From: Shewanella putrefaciens
GTDB taxonomy: Bacteria > Pseudomonadota > Gammaproteobacteria > Enterobacterales > Shewanellaceae
Length of the DNA stretch: 64,000 bases
Assembly: GCF_016406305.1 (NCBI RefSeq)
Contig: NZ_CP066369.1
Coordinates: 1,816,501 to 1,880,500 of the forward strand
Direction: 5' to 3'
Of the stretch, positions 17,983-27,814 are shown one piece after another. Position numbers and translations under genes: made by a program. Numbering within the stretch: position 1 is the first letter of the stretch; every line of letters starts with the position of its first letter. The notes beneath the pieces were generated by a model. That model did not search any database, was not told the origin of the DNA, and saw nothing but the letters and a program-made list of their open reading frames with translations.

Positions 17983-19323
17983 TTAACCGTGACTGATAAA
18001 GGCGGCCGTTGCCTGTGTTGGCGTTATGTCGCCAGTTAAGGGTATTCTGGCGGCCACTTGCTTCATTGCAGCTGTGAGTTGGCTTAATTGTGCAGGGGTG
18101 ATGATATAGGGCGGCATAATGTAAATCAGATTGGCAAAGGGCCTTACCCACACGCCTAAATCGACAAATTGCTGTTGCAGCAAGGCGGTATCGACAGGTG
18201 CAACCATCTCTAATACACCAACGGCGCCGAGCACCCGCACATCCTTCACACTGGGTATGGCTATCGCGTCCCTAAGCTCAAGGCGCATTTGTTGCTCAAT
18301 GGCGGCAACCTGCGAGCGCCATTCATGCCTATTGATGATATCAAGACTGGCGCAGGCGGCCGCGCAGGCGAGGGGATTACCCATAAAAGTGGGGCCATGC
18401 ATAAACACCCCAGCAGGAGATTGGCTGATCCCTTTGGCCACTTTGTCAGTGCAGAGGGTGGCGGCAAGGCTGATATAACCGCCTGTGAGTGCCTTACCTA
18501 AACACAGAATATCTGGGGTGATATCGGCATGTTCATAGGCAAACAGTTTGCCAGTGCGGCCAAAGCCAGTGGCGATTTCATCGAGGATAAGTAGCACATT
18601 AAACTCATCACACAATTTGCGCAGGCCTAATAAATACTCTGGGCTGTAAAAACGCATTCCCCCCGCGCCCTGCATTATGGGCTCGATGATCACCGCGGCA
18701 ATATCGCTGTGCTGCGCGCTGAGTATGCCGCGCATTTGCGTTAAATCATCTGGGTGTAAAGCCTCACCAAAGAGGGTTTTTGGGGCATCGGCAAAGCATT
18801 GTTTGGTGACGGCCTCGCCAAACATAGTGTGCATGCCGCCCTCGGGATCGCACACACTCATGGCGGCAAAAGTATCGCCGTGGTAGCCCTTTTTAACGGT
18901 AAGAATGCGTTGCTTTTGAGGTTTTCCCTGGCCTTGCCAATATTGCAATGCCATCTTGATGGCGACTTCGACCGCAATGGAGCCTGAATCGCATAAAAAG
19001 ACTTTGGTGAGCGGTTCACAGGTCATCGCAATCAGCTTTTTGCAAAGTGTAATGGCGGGTGCGTGGGTAATGCCGCCAAACATCACATGGCTGAGTTGAT
19101 GTAGCTGTTTTTCCATAGCCGCGATAATCTCAGGGTGCCCGTAACCATGTACACAGGCCCACCAAGAACTCGTGCCATCGACGAGTTTGCGACCATCGAC
19201 CAATTCCAATTCGCAGCCCTTGGCACTGTGTACCCCAAAAACGGGAAGCGAGTGGGTCATAGAGGTGTAGGGATGCCAGATATGGGCACTATCAAAGTCA
19301 AAATCGAGTAAATTGCGCATCAT
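17983..19323 (-). CDS. bioA: Adenosylmethionine-8-amino-7-oxononanoate aminotransferase BioA
   Basis: BioA transfers an amino group from S-adenosylmethionine to KAPA to give DAPA, the third step of biotin ring assembly. It is a fold-type I PLP enzyme. The PLP lysine is in L-C-L-G-K-A-L-T-G-G, and L-I-L-D-E-I-A-T-G-F-G-R precedes it. The N-terminal H-I-W-H-P-Y-T-S-M is diagnostic for BioA. Its 446 residues match the family. It is transcribed divergently from bioB across a 119-bp control region. Confidence 0.96.
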   Translation of the reverse strand: MMRNLLDFDFDSAHIWHPYTSMTHSLPVFGVHSAKGCELELVDGRKLVDGTSSWWACVHGYGHPEIIAAMEKQLHQLSHVMFGGITHAPAITLCKKLIAMTCEPLTKVFLCDSGSIAVEVAIKMALQYWQGQGKPQKQRILTVKKGYHGDTFAAMSVCDPEGGMHTMFGEAVTKQCFADAPKTLFGEALHPDDLTQMRGILSAQHSDIAAVIIEPIMQGAGGMRFYSPEYLLGLRKLCDEFNVLLILDEIATGFGRTGKLFAYEHADITPDILCLGKALTGGYISLAATLCTDKVAKGISQSPAGVFMHGPTFMGNPLACAAACASLDIINRHEWRSQVAAIEQQMRLELRDAIAIPSVKDVRVLGAVGVLEMVAPVDTALLQQQFVDLGVWVRPFANLIYIMPPYIITPAQLSQLTAAMKQVAARIPLTGDITPTQATAAFISHG

Positions 19324-19353
19324 AGCTCACAGTGTTGGTGATAAAATCGCCAG

Positions 19354-19386
19354 TGGTAAACCTGTATCACTGGTTGGCGTTGACAG
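19354..19386. promoter_or_regulatory. Candidate BirA operator (bioO) between bioA and bioB
   Basis: TGGTAAACC, a 15-bp spacer and CGTTGACAG resemble the gammaproteobacterial BirA site TTGTAAACC-N15/16-GGTTTACAA, with one half matching 8 of 9 and the other 6 of 9 positions. Its place in the divergent bioA/bioB control region is where E. coli has bioO. Confidence 0.55.
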
Positions 19387-19442
19387 TTTAAGGGCTGAGG
19401 TTATCCTAGCCAAGGCAAAATACAAAAATAAAAGGGTGTTCA

Positions 19443-20495
19443 ATGTCGCAGTTGCAAGTTCGTCATGATTGGAAGCGGGAAGAGATCGAAGCCTTATTTG
19501 CGCTGCCGATGAATGACTTATTATTTAAGGCTCACAGTATTCACCGTGAAGTGTACGATCCTAATGAAGTGCAAATCAGCCGCTTGTTGTCGATCAAGAC
19601 GGGAGCATGCCCTGAGGATTGCAAGTATTGTCCCCAAAGTGCGCGTTATGATACTGGCCTTGAGAAAGAACGATTACTGGCGATGGAAACCGTGTTGACC
19701 GAGGCGCGCAGTGCTAAGGCGGCGGGGGCTTCGCGTTTTTGTATGGGCGCCGCCTGGCGTAACCCCAAAGAAAAGGACATGCCTTACCTTAAGCAAATGG
19801 TGCAAGAGGTTAAAGCCTTAGGCATGGAAACCTGTATGACCTTAGGAATGCTCACCCAAGGGCAGGCCAACGAATTGGCCGATGCGGGTTTAGACTACTA
19901 CAACCACAATTTGGATACCTCGCCCGAGTATTATGGCGATGTGATCACCACTCGCACCTATCAAAACCGTTTGGATACCTTAAGCCATGTGCGTGCATCT
20001 GGCATGAAGGTCTGCTCCGGCGGGATTGTGGGCATGGGCGAAAAAGCCACCGATAGAGCGGGCTTATTGCAACAACTGGCGAATTTACCCCAGCATCCCG
20101 ATTCAGTGCCGATCAATATGTTGGTTAAAGTGGCGGGCACGCCCTTTGAAAAACTCGATGATCTCGATCCCTTAGAGTTTGTCCGTACCATAGCCGTGGC
20201 GCGTATTTTGATGCCACGTTCCCGTGTGCGCCTGTCCGCTGGCCGTGAAAACATGACCGATGAGTTGCAGGCCATGTGCTTCTTTGCCGGGGCGAACTCC
20301 ATATTCTACGGCTGTAAGTTGCTGACCACGCCAAACCCAGAAGAAAGCGATGATATGGGGTTATTCCGCCGATTAGGTTTACGCCCGGAGCAGGGTGCAG
20401 TTGCCACCCTAGATGATGAACAGGCAGTGCTTGCCAAAGCTGCCGCCCATCAAGATAAATCGACGGCGCAGTTCTACGATGCGGCGGCGTTATAA
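19443..20495 (+). CDS. bioB: Biotin synthase BioB
   Basis: BioB is a radical SAM enzyme that inserts sulfur into dethiobiotin. The 4Fe-4S cluster cysteines are Cys56, Cys60 and Cys63 in the C-x3-C-x2-C motif ([11 protein letters not shown]). The Y-N-H-N-L-D-T-S and S-A-G-R-E-N-M motifs around the second cluster are intact. The 350-residue length is normal. It heads the rightward bioB-bioFC-bioD operon. Confidence 0.97.
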   Translation: MSQLQVRHDWKREEIEALFALPMNDLLFKAHSIHREVYDPNEVQISRLLSIKTGACPEDCKYCPQSARYDTGLEKERLLAMETVLTEARSAKAAGASRFCMGAAWRNPKEKDMPYLKQMVQEVKALGMETCMTLGMLTQGQANELADAGLDYYNHNLDTSPEYYGDVITTRTYQNRLDTLSHVRASGMKVCSGGIVGMGEKATDRAGLLQQLANLPQHPDSVPINMLVKVAGTPFEKLDDLDPLEFVRTIAVARILMPRSRVRLSAGRENMTDELQAMCFFAGANSIFYGCKLLTTPNPEESDDMGLFRRLGLRPEQGAVATLDDEQAVLAKAAAHQDKSTAQFYDAAAL

Positions 20496-20548
20496 TTTGG
20501 CTAATGCTATGATAGTGCTAGCTAAATTACTGTTTAAGAGTGAATAAA

Positions 20549-22522
20549 ATGAGTGTTGCCCTAGAGGCTAAAATTGCCGCCCGTCAGCGGGCCTTGTCTG
20601 ATCAAGGACTGCTTAGGCAACGCCAAACCCTATTCACTGATCGCGCTTTGGATGTCAGTCCGCGGTTTTTATTCGAAGGGCGAAGTTACCTTAATTTCAG
20701 CAGCAATGATTACCTCGGCCTAAGTCGTAACCCTGAATTGATTGAGGCACTGCATAGCGCGGCGCAGCAATATGGGGTTGGTGGTGGAGCCTCCCCCCTA
20801 GTGACAGGTTACAGTGAGGCTCACTTTGCCCTCGAACAACGGCTCTGTGAATTAACGGGTCACCAAGCGGCGCTGCTATTTAGCTCAGGCTTTAGTGCCA
20901 ACACGGCCTTGATGAAAACCCTGTTCGATAAGCAGGATGTGGTGATTGCCGACAAGCTCGTTCATGCATCCATTATCGATGGTTTACGTGACAGTGGTGC
21001 TGAATTAAAACGCTTTTTACATAACTCCCTCGAGAGTGTCGAGCGGTTACTTAGCCGCCACTGTGCATCGGCGCTGATCACCGAAAGTGTATTTAGTATG
21101 GATGGCGATTGTGCTCCCATAGCTGCATTATCGGCACTATGCCGTCAACATCAGGCGTGGTTGATTGTCGATGATGCCCATGGTTTTGGCGTACTAGAGG
21201 GCTTTGACTATGGCAACGCCGCCGAGCGGATTGACGTGCAAGTGGTGACCTTTGGCAAAGCCTTAGGTTGTCAGGGCGCCGCGGTTTTAGGTAGCAAAGC
21301 CTTGATCGATTTTTTGGTGAGTAACGCCCGGGAATACATTTACTCCACCGCACTCTCGCCCGCTAACGCAGCGTTGGCGCTGGCCGCGACGGAGTACTGC
21401 AGAACCCACCCTGAACTGCGGCATAAGCTAGTTGAAAATATCAAATTATTTAAAGAGTTATGCCATAGTGCGAATGTGTCATTACTCGGTTCCGATACCG
21501 CCATTCAGCCATTGATCATAGGTGATACCCTGCAAACCTTGAGGGTGGCAGATGCACTCAAGGCGGCGGGGATTTGGGTTGGGGCAATCCGTCCGCCAAC
21601 AGTGCCCGTCGGTTCCGCGCGGCTTCGCATTACCTTAAGTGCATCCCATAGTGCTGGGGATATCGCCCATTGCGTCAATGTGTTAGCACAGGTGCTGCAG
21701 GATGCGAAAGTGCCTAGGGTCAGTGAGCGCGAGCTTAATACTAGTGAGTTGGATGTGCGGGCAGACAATATTGCCGAGCGTTTTTCTGCTGCCGCCAATA
21801 GTTATCAAGAACACAATAAGTTACAGCGGCTTAGTGCGGCAAGTTTACTCAATGGATTTTCAGTTAAAGGTAATCTTTTAGATATTGGCGCTGGCCCCGG
21901 CACTCGGTTCGATAGCCAACACACGGCAGATGATCCTCCTAAAGTATTTGCCCTCGATATCGCGCTGGGAATGCTGCAAAAACTTAAGCAGGCTTATCCC
22001 CATTACCAGAGTATTTGCGCCGACGCTGAGCAATTGCCCTTTGGCGATAACACTATGGATTGCATCTATTCGAATCTTGCGCTGCAATGGTGTGTGGATT
22101 TCCCCGCCGCCGTCGCCGAAATGGCACGGGTGCTAAAGCCAAAGGGGGAATGCCATATCACTGTGGTGGCCGATGGCAGTCTCAAACAGCTCGCGGCGTT
22201 AGGTTTGCGAGTGAATGCGTTTTCACCTATGGATGAGCTACGCAGCGCCTTTGATCTTAAGCAGTGGCAGTTATTCGACCTTGAATTAGTGCCGATAACG
22301 GTGCATTTTGACACCCTCAAAGCCCTGCTTTACTCGATAAAAGGCGTCGGTGCTTCGGTGCAATCCCATCAGGCTTGTGCATCACAAGCGAATGAAATAC
22401 ATAGGCTTCGTGGTCGAAAGGATTGGCTGGCATTAGTCTCGCACGCCGAAACATTACGCCAAGCCGAAGGCTTGCCTTTGACCTATCAGATTGCACAAAT
22501 TCGTGCCCGTCGATTAGGCTAG
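20549..22522 (+). CDS. Fused BioF-BioC: KAPA synthase plus malonyl-ACP O-methyltransferase
   Basis: One open frame of 657 residues holds two complete biotin enzymes. Residues 1 to about 385 are 8-amino-7-oxononanoate synthase, with Lys237 as PLP lysine in T-F-G-K-A-L-G. After about 20 linker residues, residues from about 405 form BioC, with [11 protein letters not shown] and the SAM motif L-L-D-I-G-A-G-P-G (Asp445). Both parts have normal length. At the junction the alternative frame contains TAA, TAG and TGA within 12 bases (21736-21747), as expected if the genes were once separate and a small indel joined them. ATG 20549 is chosen over GTG 20540 because AAGAG is better placed. Confidence 0.85.
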   Translation: MSVALEAKIAARQRALSDQGLLRQRQTLFTDRALDVSPRFLFEGRSYLNFSSNDYLGLSRNPELIEALHSAAQQYGVGGGASPLVTGYSEAHFALEQRLCELTGHQAALLFSSGFSANTALMKTLFDKQDVVIADKLVHASIIDGLRDSGAELKRFLHNSLESVERLLSRHCASALITESVFSMDGDCAPIAALSALCRQHQAWLIVDDAHGFGVLEGFDYGNAAERIDVQVVTFGKALGCQGAAVLGSKALIDFLVSNAREYIYSTALSPANAALALAATEYCRTHPELRHKLVENIKLFKELCHSANVSLLGSDTAIQPLIIGDTLQTLRVADALKAAGIWVGAIRPPTVPVGSARLRITLSASHSAGDIAHCVNVLAQVLQDAKVPRVSERELNTSELDVRADNIAERFSAAANSYQEHNKLQRLSAASLLNGFSVKGNLLDIGAGPGTRFDSQHTADDPPKVFALDIALGMLQKLKQAYPHYQSICADAEQLPFGDNTMDCIYSNLALQWCVDFPAAVAEMARVLKPKGECHITVVADGSLKQLAALGLRVNAFSPMDELRSAFDLKQWQLFDLELVPITVHFDTLKALLYSIKGVGASVQSHQACASQANEIHRLRGRKDWLALVSHAETLRQAEGLPLTYQIAQIRARRLG

Positions 22523-22556
22523 GCCCTATCGATATCTGCTCAATAAAGGATTAACG

Positions 22557-23255
22557 ATGTTTTTTGTCACAGGCACAGATACCGACAGCGGTAAAACCTT
22601 AGTTACATCTGGCTTATTAATGGCCTTTAACCGTGAAAGTGCGCGTTTAGGCTCCCAGTGGTTAACCCTTGGGGTAAAACCTATTGCTTCGGGCTGTGAG
22701 ATAACGCCATCAGGCTTACGTAACAGTGATGCCCTACAGTTAATGGCTTGTTCCACCCTCAAGTTGTCCTACGAACAGGTTAACCCCTTTAGCTTTTTGC
22801 CCGCCATTGCGCCGCATATTGCCGCTAAAAACGCGGGCATTAATCTATCCCCCGAGGCGATTGCTGCACAATTAGATTTGCCCGCCTTTGCTGCGGCGGA
22901 TCTGTGTTTACTCGAAGGGGCGGGTGGTTGGCGTTTACCCTTAGGTGATGGACGTTATCTCTCTGAACTCGTTCAACAATTGCAGCTACCTGTGATCCTT
23001 ATCGTGGGAATGAAGCTGGGTTGTTTAAATCATGCCCTGTTAACCCAAGAGGCAATACTGGCTGATGGACTTGAGATAGCGGGCTGGGTTGCTAACCGTA
23101 TCGACCCACATATGAGTGTGTTTGACGAGAATTTAGCGACACTTAAAGAGATGATGTCAGCGCCATTCCTCGGTTGTATTCCCCACCTGAGTGAGCCGAC
23201 GGCAGAAAATGCAGCAATTTATTTAGATATAAAACCATTGCTCAGCTTGAGTTAA
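22557..23255 (+). CDS. bioD: Dethiobiotin synthetase BioD
   Basis: BioD carboxylates DAPA with ATP and CO2 to form dethiobiotin. The P-loop T-G-T-D-T-D-S-G-K-T is at residues 4-13, and the switch motif L-L-E-G-A-G-G-W follows. It has 232 residues. It begins 34 bp after the bioFC stop with AAAGGA as ribosome-binding site, so the operon continues to here. Confidence 0.95.
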   Translation: MFFVTGTDTDSGKTLVTSGLLMAFNRESARLGSQWLTLGVKPIASGCEITPSGLRNSDALQLMACSTLKLSYEQVNPFSFLPAIAPHIAAKNAGINLSPEAIAAQLDLPAFAAADLCLLEGAGGWRLPLGDGRYLSELVQQLQLPVILIVGMKLGCLNHALLTQEAILADGLEIAGWVANRIDPHMSVFDENLATLKEMMSAPFLGCIPHLSEPTAENAAIYLDIKPLLSLS

Positions 23256-23384
23256 TTAAATGTGAAATGATTAAATGGATAAAAATATTTTTATTGATTT
23301 TTAAATAATCAAATTTAATCTAAATTCATGTTTGCCGATGTTAATAGACGCTATCAAATTTGTTAATACATTTTTTGTTTATGG

Positions 23385-23534
23385 CTAGATTAACGCATAA
23401 AAAAGTAATACCAGTGCAAGCCATAATGTTCGCCCTAAAAATGGCAGCAAAGCAAAGGAGAGTATGAGGCTTGATATTATAATCATAGTAGTGGGCTTAC
23501 AAAAATAAGCGCTATTAAATGTGGGTAATTTCAT
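23385..23534 (-). CDS. Candidate 49-residue membrane protein
   Basis: A short frame on the minus strand encodes 49 residues with a polar N terminus (M-K-L-P-T-F-N-S) and two closely spaced hydrophobic segments (about 17-33 and 37-49) split by G-R-T. The start is preceded by TTAGAGAAA at a workable distance. It resembles known small inner-membrane proteins but is not recognised. It lies alone in the 650-bp gap between bioD and the OpgG/OpgD gene. The rest of that gap shows only AT-rich sequence and a terminator. Confidence 0.4.
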   Translation of the reverse strand: MKLPTFNSAYFCKPTTMIIISSLILSFALLPFLGRTLWLALVLLFYALI

Positions 23535-23795
23535 GGTGATTTCTCTAACACAATCATGCATGTCTATTGAAAGCGGTTAGGCTGGGGCAGATTAAACTAT
23601 GAATAAGGAATAAGACAGTATTGTAAAACCTTACAGATAAAGTTGATATTTCCCAGTCGTAATAGTGGGTTAATATACCTTTATGGCAAATTAGAGTAAA
23701 CGTAAGTGCTGGGTTTAGTTCCCAATATAGAGGGTAAATATTGGAACTGAGGGTTCATCTTTTTGTTAGATTTATATAGTCTTATTTAAAGTTAA

Positions 23796-23829
23796 ATAAA
23801 AACGCCAATATATATTGGCGTTTTTTTTA
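23796..23829. terminator. Bidirectional terminator downstream of the OpgG/OpgD-type gene
   Basis: A perfect 22-bp palindrome (AACGCCAATAT / ATATTGGCGTT) is flanked by A and T runs. It lies 80 bp after the stop of the minus-strand gene to the right. Confidence 0.8.
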
Positions 23830-23906
23830 TTAAAAGGGGCCATCATTCACGGCTAAATCATGTCCGTGAATGGGAGGCCCGTTGATAGGGCGTGCATTAG
23901 CATTAT

Positions 23907-25502
23907 TTAGGGCCAATCGTCACTATTCCAGCGATACAGCCATGTGGCAGCGAGTGGTTTGTTATCCTTTTTCAGCTGTATACGCAGTTCGGCCAAATTA
24001 GTGCTTTCAGGATCGAAGGTGACGAATACTCGGGCGCCATTGATATCAGGGTGGGCGACAATGCGAGTCGATAGGATTTTGCCTTTACTAATGCTGGCAT
24101 CAATCACCATTTTATCTAAGTCCTGGGCTTTGATATTGCTGTAATCGATTTGCAGCTCTTTACCTTTTGTCAGTTTTTGTCCCTTTGAACTACGTACAAT
24201 GCGCGCCTTAGATGCGGTATTTGGACTGTCATTCGCGGCGGTAATGCGATAGGAATAATGGTAGGACTGATCCTTTTTTAGTCCTCCAAGGGGTTCCCAA
24301 TAGGTCACTATATTATCGTTAGTTTCGGCATTCGATGGAATTTCAAGCAGTACCAGTTGACCTTTTCCCCAATCATTGAGCGGCTCTATCCAAGCTGAGG
24401 GGCGCAGGTGGTAATTCGACTCGAGATCTTGATAGTCATTGAAGTTGCGATGGCGTTGGATCAAACCAAAGCCTTTAATGTCTTCGTCACCAAAGGCACT
24501 GATCTGTAATTTGTTTGGATTGTTTAATGGACGCCATAGGCGTTCGCCATTGCCGCGATCGATTTGTAACCCCTCGGAATTATGTACCGCAGGACGATAA
24601 TCAGGTTTGTCCGGCGTGTCTACACTACCGTATAAAAACATTGAGGTTAGCGGCGCGAGCCCCACATGGGCAATATCGCGGCGAGGGAAAAGCGTGACAT
24701 CCACTTCAACCCGGGTTGGTGAGCCGGGGTAAATCCCAAAACGATAGGCACCCGTTACACTTTGGCTGTCTAAGAGGGCATGAACCACGATGGCGGTTTG
24801 ATATTTTGAGGGTCGTTCAACCCAAAAGCGCTTAAATAAGGGATATTCTTCTCCCTTAGGTTGGGCGACATCAATGGCTAGGCCACGGTTGGATAAACCG
24901 TAGGTTTGGCCCTTAGAGAGGGCTCGAAAATAGCTAGCGCCTTGAAACATGATGAATTCATCTTTGGCATCATCGTCATTAATCGGGTAGTGGAGACGTA
25001 TACCCGCATATTGGCCCACCTGGGTCAGCAGTTTCTCAATGGCATCACTGGGTACATCAAAGGAAGCTTCTGTTAACTCAAGGGGGTAAGCGTGGCTATT
25101 TTCGACCACATCGATATCGACGAGGTTTTTATATAAAAACCCCGGAGCAAATAGCTGCACGGAAAACTTGGTGGGCGTGCCGCCCCAAATGGCGGCATTT
25201 TCTTGATAATTAATTTTGCCATAGGTGGCATAATCCAAATCAATCAATTCTTTAGGTGCTTTTCTCGCCTCTTTAAAGGGTGTTTGAGCCAGCTGTTGGG
25301 CGAGACTGATAACGGTCGCTTGGGAGAATGTTTGGGCTTTTTTAGCGTCATCTGGGGTCGTGGCTAGGGCTGGGCTCAGACTATGGGCGCCGATAAAACA
25401 AGCGAAAGCTGTGCCTAGCAAGCGTTTATATGTGTGACCTGGTTGCTTTGCTGTAAAAGCGGGATTGTGGTTTGGACGGTTGAATGTTAAATGCGGTCGC
25501 AA
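23907..25502 (-). CDS. Periplasmic glucan biosynthesis protein, OpgG/OpgD family
   Basis: The 531-residue protein has an N-terminal signal sequence ending near S-P-A-L-A and then the full MdoG domain, with family motifs L-G-A-S-Y-F-R-like (F-Q-G-A-S-Y-F-R), Y-G-L-S-x-R-G-L-A-I-D, V-A-P-L-T-S-M-F-L-type and W-R-P-L-N-N-P. Members act in the periplasm on osmoregulated beta-1,2-glucans, and characterised OpgG and OpgD have beta-1,2-glucanase activity. No opgH glucosyltransferase is adjacent, unlike an opgGH operon, so OpgD is slightly favoured. The signal has no clear twin-arginine motif. Confidence 0.88.
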   Translation of the reverse strand: MRPHLTFNRPNHNPAFTAKQPGHTYKRLLGTAFACFIGAHSLSPALATTPDDAKKAQTFSQATVISLAQQLAQTPFKEARKAPKELIDLDYATYGKINYQENAAIWGGTPTKFSVQLFAPGFLYKNLVDIDVVENSHAYPLELTEASFDVPSDAIEKLLTQVGQYAGIRLHYPINDDDAKDEFIMFQGASYFRALSKGQTYGLSNRGLAIDVAQPKGEEYPLFKRFWVERPSKYQTAIVVHALLDSQSVTGAYRFGIYPGSPTRVEVDVTLFPRRDIAHVGLAPLTSMFLYGSVDTPDKPDYRPAVHNSEGLQIDRGNGERLWRPLNNPNKLQISAFGDEDIKGFGLIQRHRNFNDYQDLESNYHLRPSAWIEPLNDWGKGQLVLLEIPSNAETNDNIVTYWEPLGGLKKDQSYHYSYRITAANDSPNTASKARIVRSSKGQKLTKGKELQIDYSNIKAQDLDKMVIDASISKGKILSTRIVAHPDINGARVFVTFDPESTNLAELRIQLKKDNKPLAATWLYRWNSDDWP

Positions 25503-25843
25503 AATGGAAACTCCTCACTTTTATGATCTTTGAATGCCAATGCAGCATTTTTTGATCACTTAAATCCTCAATGATAAGTGGCTTATCTGGCAAATTTGCC
25601 ATTAATGGGATCTTCTACTTGGAATGGATATCAGTTTCACTTTGTATATCAAACTGATCGCTAACGAAATTAGTGCAGATATGCGAGTGGCGCAAGCCTT
25701 TTCTTAGTTTTTAACCCATGCATAACATTAACGTTATGCATGGATACAAACTCTGCGCTCGCAACATTCCCCTGATTTTTAAGCCTAGCACGCTTGTTTT
25801 GAATAAAGCGTGCTTAAAGCGTGAATGAAGCGTTTAGTCGATC
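25503..25843. other. Gene-free stretch with two inverted repeats
   Basis: It holds a perfect 11-bp inverted repeat (CCATGCATAAC / GTTATGCATGG, 25716-25743) without a T-run, and a GCACGCTT / AAGCGTGC hairpin (25788-25813) that may end the region upstream of opgD. No open frame with a ribosome-binding site is seen. Confidence 0.5.
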
Positions 25844-26554
25844 TTATTTGAGTAAATGGGATAAATCGCTTCCAAGGGGGATCGGGATTTCCTGCTGTTC
25901 GCCACAGAACAAATAGGCAGGACTGTCACCTAAGAGCGAGAGTGTATCCCCCTGACGCCAGAGTGCGCTGCCTTCGACAATGCCGATAACGGGCGTTAAG
26001 GGGTCGACTCGAGTGAATTCAAATAAACGTTGGGCACGGGTTTCACCATTATGACCGGGCGTACGGTAATTGGAATAATGTGGATTGAGTTGAAAAGGCA
26101 CAATATTTAATGCGGTGAATGAGGGCGGCTCAATAATCGGCATATCATTAGTGGTTCTAATGCTTAAACCTGCGACGTTAGAACCTGCGCTCCAACCAAT
26201 GTAAGGTTTGCCCTGGGCGACTTCTTCACGAATAAGGTGCACCAGATCGTATTTGTAAAGTTCGTGTAGAAGGTGGAATGTATTGCCACCCCCCACCATA
26301 ATCCCATCGGCATCTTTGATCGCTTGGCGGGGATCGCTGTGTTGGTGGATGCTACTGATATCGAGTTGCAGCTCACTCAAACCGGCGACGACTGAGGCTA
26401 AATAAGTGTCATAGCCCATGCTGATCCCCGCGTAGGGGATAAAGACCCACTTTTGGGCTTTTTCCGTTAGTGGCTTAATAAAGCGAATGGCATGGTTAAG
26501 GTAAGGAGTGTCACCGACACGAGAACTGCTCAGTAGTAAGGCATTGATTGTCAT
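25844..26554 (-). CDS. pepE: Dipeptidase E (alpha-aspartyl dipeptidase)
   Basis: PepE is a cytosolic S51 serine peptidase that cleaves dipeptides with N-terminal aspartate. The nucleophile lies in G-W-S-A-G-S-N, preceded by G-G-G-N-T-F-H-L-L and followed by N-P-H-Y. The 236-residue length fits the family (229 in E. coli). It is monocistronic. Confidence 0.93.
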   Translation of the reverse strand: MTINALLLSSSRVGDTPYLNHAIRFIKPLTEKAQKWVFIPYAGISMGYDTYLASVVAGLSELQLDISSIHQHSDPRQAIKDADGIMVGGGNTFHLLHELYKYDLVHLIREEVAQGKPYIGWSAGSNVAGLSIRTTNDMPIIEPPSFTALNIVPFQLNPHYSNYRTPGHNGETRAQRLFEFTRVDPLTPVIGIVEGSALWRQGDTLSLLGDSPAYLFCGEQQEIPIPLGSDLSHLLK

Positions 26555-26872
26555 TTTTTATCCTGAAATCTCGGGGGAGTGCCGGTATGTTAACAAAGAT
26601 TAATCACGATAAACATACAGAAACCCACAGGAGTGAGTCTATAGCTTAGGCTGCGTGTAGATTTAAGTTTCGATTAATCTACTGTCCCTAGACTCACGAC
26701 CCATGAGAGACTGTGCCTGAATAAGAGAGAGTCTGAATAAGAGAAAGCCTAAATAAGCGAAAAATAGCCCAATAGAAAAACTCTTTACATTTATCACTTG
26801 AATTTCGATTATTTGGACATATTATGTCTTTGAGCAAAGTTAAATGGCAATTATTGCCCTAAAGGAGCTGAA
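26555..26872. other. Gene-free stretch between pepE and htpX
   Basis: These 318 bp contain three imperfect copies of a GAATAAGAGAGAGTC-like unit (about 26716-26760) and an AT-rich segment that presumably holds the htpX promoter. No clear sigma-32 or CpxR site was recognised. Confidence 0.4.
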
Positions 26873-27736
26873 ATGAAGCGTATTTTTTTATTAATTGCGA
26901 CTAACCTAGCCGTGTTGCTGGTAGCCTCAATTGTGATGTCTATTCTCGGCGTGAATACGTCGACCATGGGTGGACTCTTGGTATTCGCGGCGATTTTTGG
27001 ATTCGGCGGGGCCTTTATCAGCTTAGCCATTTCCAAATGGATGGCGAAAAAAGCCATGGGTTGTGAGGTGATCACCACCCCACGTGATAGCACTGAACGT
27101 TGGCTCGTTGACACTGTTGCCCGTCAAGCGCAGAAAGCTGGGATTAAAATGCCAGAAGTGGCCATTTATCAATCACCAGAAATGAATGCCTTTGCAACGG
27201 GTCCAAGCCGAGATAACTCGCTAGTGGCCGTGAGCACGGGTCTACTCTATGGCATGAGCCAAGATGAAATCGAGGGCGTATTAGCCCACGAAGTGAGCCA
27301 CGTGGCAAATGGCGATATGGTGACCTTAACCTTGATCCAAGGTGTAGTGAATACCTTCGTTATCTTCGCTGCCCGTGTTGTTGCAGGGATTATTAACAAC
27401 TTCGTTTCCAGCAATGATGAGGAAGGTGAGGGTCTAGGCATGTTTGCTTATATGGCCGTTGTCTTTGTGCTGGATATGTTGTTCGGTATTCTGGCCTCGA
27501 TCATCGTTGCTTACTTCTCACGTATTCGTGAGTATCGTGCCGATGAAGGTGCTGCGCGTTTAGCCGGCAAACACAAGATGATTGCTGCGCTGGAGCGTTT
27601 ACGTCATGGCCCAGAAAGCACGGCGATGCCTGCTCAGATGTCGGCTTTTGGTATCAATGGCAAGCGTTCAATGGCGGAGATGATGATGAGTCACCCTCCA
27701 CTGGAGAAACGTATTGCAGCACTGCAAGCCCGTTAA
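26873..27736 (+). CDS. htpX: Membrane protease HtpX
   Basis: HtpX is an inner-membrane zinc metalloprotease (M48B) that degrades damaged membrane proteins alongside FtsH. The catalytic H-E-V-S-H spans residues 139-143, the third zinc ligand is in the R-E-Y-R-A-D-E segment, and four hydrophobic segments are visible (about 4-24, 33-54, 158-178, 193-215). Its 287 residues match the family. AAGGAG precedes the ATG. Confidence 0.96.
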   Translation: MKRIFLLIATNLAVLLVASIVMSILGVNTSTMGGLLVFAAIFGFGGAFISLAISKWMAKKAMGCEVITTPRDSTERWLVDTVARQAQKAGIKMPEVAIYQSPEMNAFATGPSRDNSLVAVSTGLLYGMSQDEIEGVLAHEVSHVANGDMVTLTLIQGVVNTFVIFAARVVAGIINNFVSSNDEEGEGLGMFAYMAVVFVLDMLFGILASIIVAYFSRIREYRADEGAARLAGKHKMIAALERLRHGPESTAMPAQMSAFGINGKRSMAEMMMSHPPLEKRIAALQAR

Positions 27737-27751
27737 TCACCCGTATTAACT

Positions 27752-27784
27752 AAAATGCCGTCCCAAATGGGACGGCATTTTTTT
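27752..27784. terminator. Bidirectional terminator between htpX and the M3 peptidase
   Basis: A 10-bp stem (ATGCCGTCCC / GGGACGGCAT) is followed by T7 on the plus strand and AAAA on the other side. Confidence 0.88.
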
Positions 27785-27814
27785 ATGCTATGGATAAGCG
27801 CTTAGCCTCGCGCT

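Noticed and set aside
23464..23508. 14-residue plus-strand frame after a strong AAAGGAG
   Set aside because: The spacing to the ATG is only 3 bases and the opposite strand holds a better 49-residue candidate.
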